From contig CAJMOW010000059.1 in NCBI GenBank assembly GCA_905215145.1, positions 1-7,770 on the forward strand: a stretch of DNA of 7,770 nucleotides, read 5' to 3'. The translations under genes and the position numbers were made by a program. Below, in pieces: positions 5,058 to 7,770 of this stretch. The notes under the pieces are model-generated. The model searched no databases, was not told the origin of the DNA, and was given only the letters and a program-made list of their open reading frames with translations. The DNA comes from an uncultured bacterium (GTDB lineage Bacteria; Bacillota_I; Bacilli_A; RF39; UBA660). Each line of letters starts with the position of its first letter. Within the stretch, counting starts at the first letter, position 1.

Positions 5058-5381
5058 CTATTTTACTCCACCTGCTTTTACAATCTCCAATAAATCATCT
5101 ACCAAATCCTTGACTTCATACATCATTATAGTGTCGTAGGATTTTGACTGTTGTTCCGCTGTTTTATTTCCATACTTTGTACAGTCTTTAAGGAATGCTG
5201 TGCGTTCTTCTAACTGCTCCACAACCTTATCCGGGTCGTAGGCGGTCGGCTGTGCGTCTATCCTGTTTATCAGTGTTTGTCTTTCATAATACATATCCAT
5301 AAACCCATTTTTTTCTGCATAGTCTCTATCTCTTCTTGTTTCTTCTAACAATTTCTCATCCTCAATCAGTCTGCCCATCAT
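5058..5381 (-). CDS. 107-aa hypothetical phage protein
   Basis: A strong AAAGGAGGT precedes two consecutive ATG codons (5381 and 5378); the second has the more usual spacing, giving MGRLIEDEKLLEE and 106 residues. The protein is highly charged and helical. It contains 'NRIDAQPTAYDPDKVVEQLEERTAF' (about 39-63), a motif I associate with many clostridial phage proteins (compare 'I..APTAfDvDKVVeqLEe'), and a second helix ending in LLEIVKAGGVK. Function unknown. It overlaps the end of the 55-aa gene by 20 bases and its TAG abuts the macrodomain ATG, so the two are co-translated. It would be the first full gene on a transcript from the internal promoter at 5530-5558. Confidence 0.8.
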   Translation of the reverse strand: MMGRLIEDEKLLEETRRDRDYAEKNGFMDMYYERQTLINRIDAQPTAYDPDKVVEQLEERTAFLKDCTKYGNKTAEQQSKSYDTIMMYEVKDLVDDLLEIVKAGGVK

Positions 5382-5529
5382 TTTTACCTCCTTTAAATCT
5401 TCTTCTTTTCTTATATTTACAATTTTCTTTGTAGTTACAAGTTATAATTCCTAATTGAAAAATGTTTTCATAACTATTGTAATGACAATTATGTTTTGCT
5501 TTACATTCTTCTCTATATATCCAAGACAT
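5362..5529 (-). CDS. 55-aa Cys-pair protein
   Basis: Start set at ATG 5529 (MSWIYREECKAKHNC) because AAAGGTGG is properly spaced upstream. Four cysteines occur as two CxxxxxC pairs (9/15 and 31/37), with H13 and H16 beside the first, suggesting a small zinc-binding fold. The C-terminus is strongly basic (KYKKRRRFKGGK), which could bind nucleic acid. No family is recognised. The ATG directly abuts a consensus -10 hexamer, so a transcript from that promoter would begin just inside this gene and could not express it; it would be made from read-through transcription only. Confidence 0.7.
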   Translation of the reverse strand: MSWIYREECKAKHNCHYNSYENIFQLGIITCNYKENCKYKKRRRFKGGKNDGQTD

Positions 5530-5558
5530 ATTATACCACCTTTCTAACAAATTGTCAA
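5530..5558 (-). promoter_or_regulatory. Internal consensus promoter with extended -10
   Basis: On the minus strand TTGACA (5558-5553), a 17-bp spacer and TATAAT (5535-5530) match the sigma-A consensus perfectly. TGG before TATAAT gives an extended -10. The -35 overlaps the last codons of the 212-aa gene, and the expected start point is near 5523, within the 55-aa gene. It would drive the 107-aa gene, the macrodomain and genes beyond. No obvious operator palindrome overlaps it. Confidence 0.75.
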
Positions 5559-6182
5559 GTACCCATTTACCAATAATTTAAAAGTTCTATAAGCATCTTC
5601 TATTGTATCAAAATGTGTATTGATATTGATACCCTTTGTAAAAATTTCGTACATATCACCATATGGATTTAATGTTGAATTAGTATCATGTCCTTGTTCT
5701 TTCATCCATTTTGTAAATTTATTAAGTAAAGCCTTAAAATATTCTTTTTCTGTTTCTTTAGAATTGAACATATATATTGTTTCAACACTAAGAATATATT
5801 TCTTTTCATCTTTCAGATAAATTAAGTCAATATCATTCATTGTTTCTAAATTAGCATAACAACTGGATAAATCATCATAAGACTTTAAACCCCAAATAAA
5901 TTTCATTGAACTATTTTCTGTAGAATCTTCGTTGTAATCATTATAATATTCTTCTGTAATTTTTTCTTCATGTTTATCAATAAAATATTGAATGATATTG
6001 AATGGAAAATACTTACTTAACTTACCATACCAAATATTAGACAATGAATTACATTCACCAATAGGATAGCCATATTCATCTTTCTCCCAACTGTTCATGC
6101 AAGCATAATCATGGTTCTTATTCAGTTTTCTATATTTGCAAAAAATACAGTTATATTTTTGTTTTAATAATTCTAAGTTCAT
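5544..6182 (-). CDS. 212-aa protein with Cys-rich N-terminus
   Basis: ATG at 6182 with AAGGAGA upstream. The N-terminal 45 residues carry four cysteines in a zinc-like spacing: C12 and C15 (CIFC), C28 and C44. A linker rich in Asp, Glu and Asn (about 72-92) separates this from a second domain (about 93-212). That domain contains 'FIWGLKSYDDLSSCYANLETMNDIDLIYLKDEKKYILSVETIYMF' split over residues 95-139, an amphipathic helix (145-162) and a C-terminal 'TIEDAYRTFKLLVNGYL'. The second domain resembles an uncharacterised Firmicutes family I cannot name with confidence. No catalytic motif is seen. The last codons contain the -35 of the internal promoter. Confidence 0.8.
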   Translation of the reverse strand: MNLELLKQKYNCIFCKYRKLNKNHDYACMNSWEKDEYGYPIGECNSLSNIWYGKLSKYFPFNIIQYFIDKHEEKITEEYYNDYNEDSTENSSMKFIWGLKSYDDLSSCYANLETMNDIDLIYLKDEKKYILSVETIYMFNSKETEKEYFKALLNKFTKWMKEQGHDTNSTLNPYGDMYEIFTKGININTHFDTIEDAYRTFKLLVNGYLTIC

Positions 6183-6198
6183 ACTATTCTCCTTTTAT

Positions 6199-6408
6199 TT
6201 AATTATTTACTTCAACTTCCTCAATAGAAACTTTTACAATAGATAGTTCTCTACTAATAAATTTATTGTCTTCTTTAATTTGATTAGCATAAAATATACT
6301 ATGATATAATTTAGCTTTTCTAAGCTGTTTATCCCATTGATTATATCCAATATAGTATAATCCGTTTTTATCTTTTATTGCATATGCAAAATCATTTATA
6401 TTATTCAT
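6199..6408 (-). CDS. 69-aa hypothetical phage protein
   Basis: Start chosen at ATG 6408 (MNNINDFAYAIKDKNG), with GGAGGCAACAATT before it; upstream in-frame ATGs overlap or precede that ribosome site. It overlaps the previous gene by 8 bases. The pattern 'yaIKdKnGlYYiGyNqwdkQLRKAKlYhs...A' (about 8-42), followed by a strand ending in 'IVKVSIEEVEV', is one I associate with small phage proteins in Clostridia that have no assigned function. Compact alpha/beta, no cysteines, cytoplasmic. Confidence 0.75.
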   Translation of the reverse strand: MNNINDFAYAIKDKNGLYYIGYNQWDKQLRKAKLYHSIFYANQIKEDNKFISRELSIVKVSIEEVEVNN

Positions 6409-6640
6409 AATTGTTGCCTCCATTATACACATCACAATATTTCATTATTTCAATTAATGCTTCTTCATCTGAAAGACTTGCATTATATAATATCTCTGTA
6501 ATATAATTTATAAATAACTGTTTCCCAAGTTCTAAAGAATTTTGTCTATCTTTTTCTGATTGTTTAAAATAATCAGTTTCTGCTTGATGATACCCTTCTG
6601 AATATCCTTCTCTATATGATTCTAATTCTTTTTCATTCAT
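6401..6640 (-). CDS. 79-aa acidic helical protein
   Basis: ATG at 6640 overlaps the phosphoesterase TGA as ATGA, with GGAGGCGAATTT before the start, so it is coupled to that gene. The first half is rich in Glu, Tyr and Gln (MNEKELESYREGYSEGYHQAE) with a GYxxGY-type repeat seen in charged helical proteins. The second half holds an amphipathic helix (ELGKQLFINYITEILYNASL) and a DEEALIEIMKYCD segment. It may pair with the phosphoesterase product, but only gene order supports this. Family not recognised. Confidence 0.75.
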   Translation of the reverse strand: MNEKELESYREGYSEGYHQAETDYFKQSEKDRQNSLELGKQLFINYITEILYNASLSDEEALIEIMKYCDVYNGGNNYE

Positions 6641-7227
6641 AAATTCGCCTCCATAATTTCCTTTAGTGTCATTGGCGTATAATCCATATAATCTAACATA
6701 GCACCAACATTATATGCTTTAGCTTGTGGACAATCAGTATATCCTTTTAATTCTCTATCGGCAAAATAACTATTTACATCGGCTAAATATTCTTTATATT
6801 TTTGCCATTCATCAGACTTATGAACATGACCATATAAATGAATCCAACCTTTGTGCTGATTATTCCAAAATAATATTGGATAATGACTTAATACAATATT
6901 ATAGTTCATGCCATTGAAATTATCTGTAATTTCTTTATATGGTGTAATTTCAGTAAATAATTGACTGACCCTATTATCTTTAAGTCCTTTTTCATCGTGA
7001 TTTCCGACAATTAAATGTCGCACTCCTTTAAGTTGAGATATAATACTACAAGCATATTCATTATCTTTGTTACTGCCAAGTCTTGCTATATCTCCTAATA
7101 CATATACATGGTCATTATTATGAACTATATTGTTCCAATTTGTTATAATTCTTTTATCGTCTTCTAAAGTTCTGTTATCATGTTTGTTTACACAACCTAT
7201 GTGCAAATCTGATAAATAGTAATACAT
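6637..7227 (-). CDS. Calcineurin-like metallophosphoesterase (196 aa)
   Basis: All five metal-binding blocks are present: 'SDLHIG' (D7, H9), 'YVLGDIARLG' (D46), 'VGNHDEKG' (N76, H77), 'SHYP' (H115) and 'YGHVH' (H134, H136). This is a complete, probably active two-metal phosphoesterase at the normal small size for the family. It is cytoplasmic, with no signal peptide. Phage and bacterial members act on phosphodiesters, nucleotides or nucleic acid ends; the substrate cannot be read from the sequence. ATG 7227 has AAAGGAG upstream. It is the second gene of the operon, 26 bases after the 94-aa gene, so it is expressed early. A stub of a different phosphoesterase subfamily lies at 4521-4610. Confidence 0.93.
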   Translation of the reverse strand: MYYYLSDLHIGCVNKHDNRTLEDDKRIITNWNNIVHNNDHVYVLGDIARLGSNKDNEYACSIISQLKGVRHLIVGNHDEKGLKDNRVSQLFTEITPYKEITDNFNGMNYNIVLSHYPILFWNNQHKGWIHLYGHVHKSDEWQKYKEYLADVNSYFADRELKGYTDCPQAKAYNVGAMLDYMDYTPMTLKEIMEANL

Positions 7228-7253
7228 ATTTTTCTCCTTTTTTAAAATCTAGT

Positions 7254-7538
7254 TTAATTTAGTATTTTAGGTTCTGGTAATGTTATCAATTTATCATAAC
7301 CTAATACAACTAACTTATAATCATCTTCTGCTGTCTGAATAAATTTTACAACTGCTCTATATAATCCTTCCACAGTCGGCTTTTTAATGTTCCATTCAAA
7401 CTCAATACTTAAATCATATCGGTCTTGGATTAAATCACAAAATTTTGAAATATTTTTTGGTTCTTCTCCTAATGGTTTTTCATCAATATAGATGATGTTT
7501 TTAATGTTATCTACTGCAAAATAAACTTTTCTTTTCAT
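7254..7538 (-). CDS. 94-aa hypothetical protein, first gene of the operon
   Basis: ATG at 7538 with GAAAGGAAAG upstream and a leader of about 30 bases from the nearest promoter. The protein appears alpha/beta: MKRKVYFAVDNIKNIIYIDE (strands), 'KNISKFCDLIQDRYDL' (helix), a strand, 'KPTVEGLYRAVVKFIQT' (helix, about 53-69) and a final strand 'YKLVVLGYDKLITLPEP'. No catalytic or binding motif is recognised. Its place directly behind two strong promoters suggests early, high expression, as for small host-takeover proteins; this is inference from position only. Confidence 0.8.
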   Translation of the reverse strand: MKRKVYFAVDNIKNIIYIDEKPLGEEPKNISKFCDLIQDRYDLSIEFEWNIKKPTVEGLYRAVVKFIQTAEDDYKLVVLGYDKLITLPEPKILN

Positions 7539-7575
7539 AATATCTTTCCTTTCTTTATTTTTTAACTTTACATAT

Positions 7576-7604
7576 ATTATATCATACTTTTAACATAAAG
7601 TCAA
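7576..7604 (-). promoter_or_regulatory. Proximal operon promoter P1
   Basis: Minus-strand TTGACT (7604-7599), a 17-bp spacer and TATAAT (7581-7576), with TGA before the -10 giving an extended -10. The expected start is near 7569, about 30 bases before the first ATG (7538). Confidence 0.85.
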
Positions 7605-7642
7605 GTATTATTTGAAACACTTTTTATTAAATATATAAGTAT

Positions 7643-7671
7643 ATTATACCATATAATTACATAAAAGTCAA
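7643..7671 (-). promoter_or_regulatory. Distal operon promoter P2
   Basis: Minus-strand TTGACT (7671-7666), a 17-bp spacer and TATAAT (7648-7643), with TGG before the -10. It lies 67 bases upstream of P1 and shares TTGACTTT, ATGT and TATG-TATAATATA with it, suggesting a duplicated promoter unit. Confidence 0.8.
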
Positions 7672-7707
7672 TAGTTATTTTAAAAATATTTTAATAATTT
7701 TATGTGC

Positions 7708-7759
7708 ATAATATATTATCTAAATGATACATATTTATATAAAATAGATAATATATTAT
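7708..7759. repeat. Paired 12-bp palindromes upstream of the promoters
   Basis: ATAATATATTAT, itself a perfect palindrome, occurs at 7708-7719 and 7748-7759, 40 bases centre to centre (about four helical turns). With flanking CT/AG and one further base, the two sites form a 15-bp inverted repeat (7708-7722 with 7745-7759). They lie about 37 bases upstream of the P2 -35. Candidate operator or activator sites; in such AT-rich DNA some symmetry can arise by chance. Confidence 0.5.
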
Positions 7760-7770
7760 ATATACTATTA

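Noticed and set aside
4614..5381. DarTG-type toxin-antitoxin pair
   Set aside because: The macrodomain resembles the DarG catalytic half, but the neighbour (107 aa) is a charged helical phage protein with no ADP-ribosyltransferase motif.

Overview
The window is AT-rich and carries about eighteen small, tightly packed genes, all read on the minus strand (right to left). Its low G+C, strong AGGAGG-type ribosome sites, overlapping start and stop codons, and protein families (the 'MERLTER' family, YopX-like, DUF551-like, DUF3307, and 'RIRxMTDEEL' modules) suggest the accessory or early operon of a phage, prophage or related mobile element of a Clostridia host, probably Lachnospiraceae. No integrase, replication, packaging or structural gene is visible, so free phage, prophage and plasmid cannot be told apart. 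The host assignment is inference from family resemblance.

Right end (7770 to 7539): a promoter region with two 12-bp palindromes (ATAATATATTAT), then two similar tandem promoters, each TTGACT, 17 bp, TATAAT with an extended -10. They drive a 94-aa unknown protein, a complete calcineurin-like metallophosphoesterase (196 aa), two small unknowns and a 212-aa protein with a Cys-rich N-terminus.

Middle (5558 to 3386): a fully consensus promoter is embedded in the end of the 212-aa gene and would start transcription just inside a 55-aa Cys-pair gene. Downstream are a 107-aa unknown, a TARG1-like macrodomain hydrolase with both catalytic residues (the clearest functional call after the phosphoesterase), a 29-residue stub of a second phosphoesterase, a YopX-like gene broken by an in-frame amber codon, a MERLTER-family gene, a DUF3307 membrane protein and a DUF551-like gene.

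Left half (3383 to 436): small phage proteins of unknown function, a 332-aa protein with a GNSK-type putative DNA-binding N-terminus, a 55-aa Cys-rich protein, and a last gene that appears broken by a one-base frameshift. Beyond it lie a long imperfect inverted repeat (324-387) with a third copy of its arm at 422-437, then an intrinsic terminator (267-298).

Left edge (1 to 274): no convincing gene. It holds nested inverted repeats (31-125) and a 159-base stretch (116-274) with no G on the plus strand. Three broken or truncated genes suggest active erosion of the region. A plausible but unproven theme is host takeover or counter-defence, with the macrodomain removing ADP-ribose marks.
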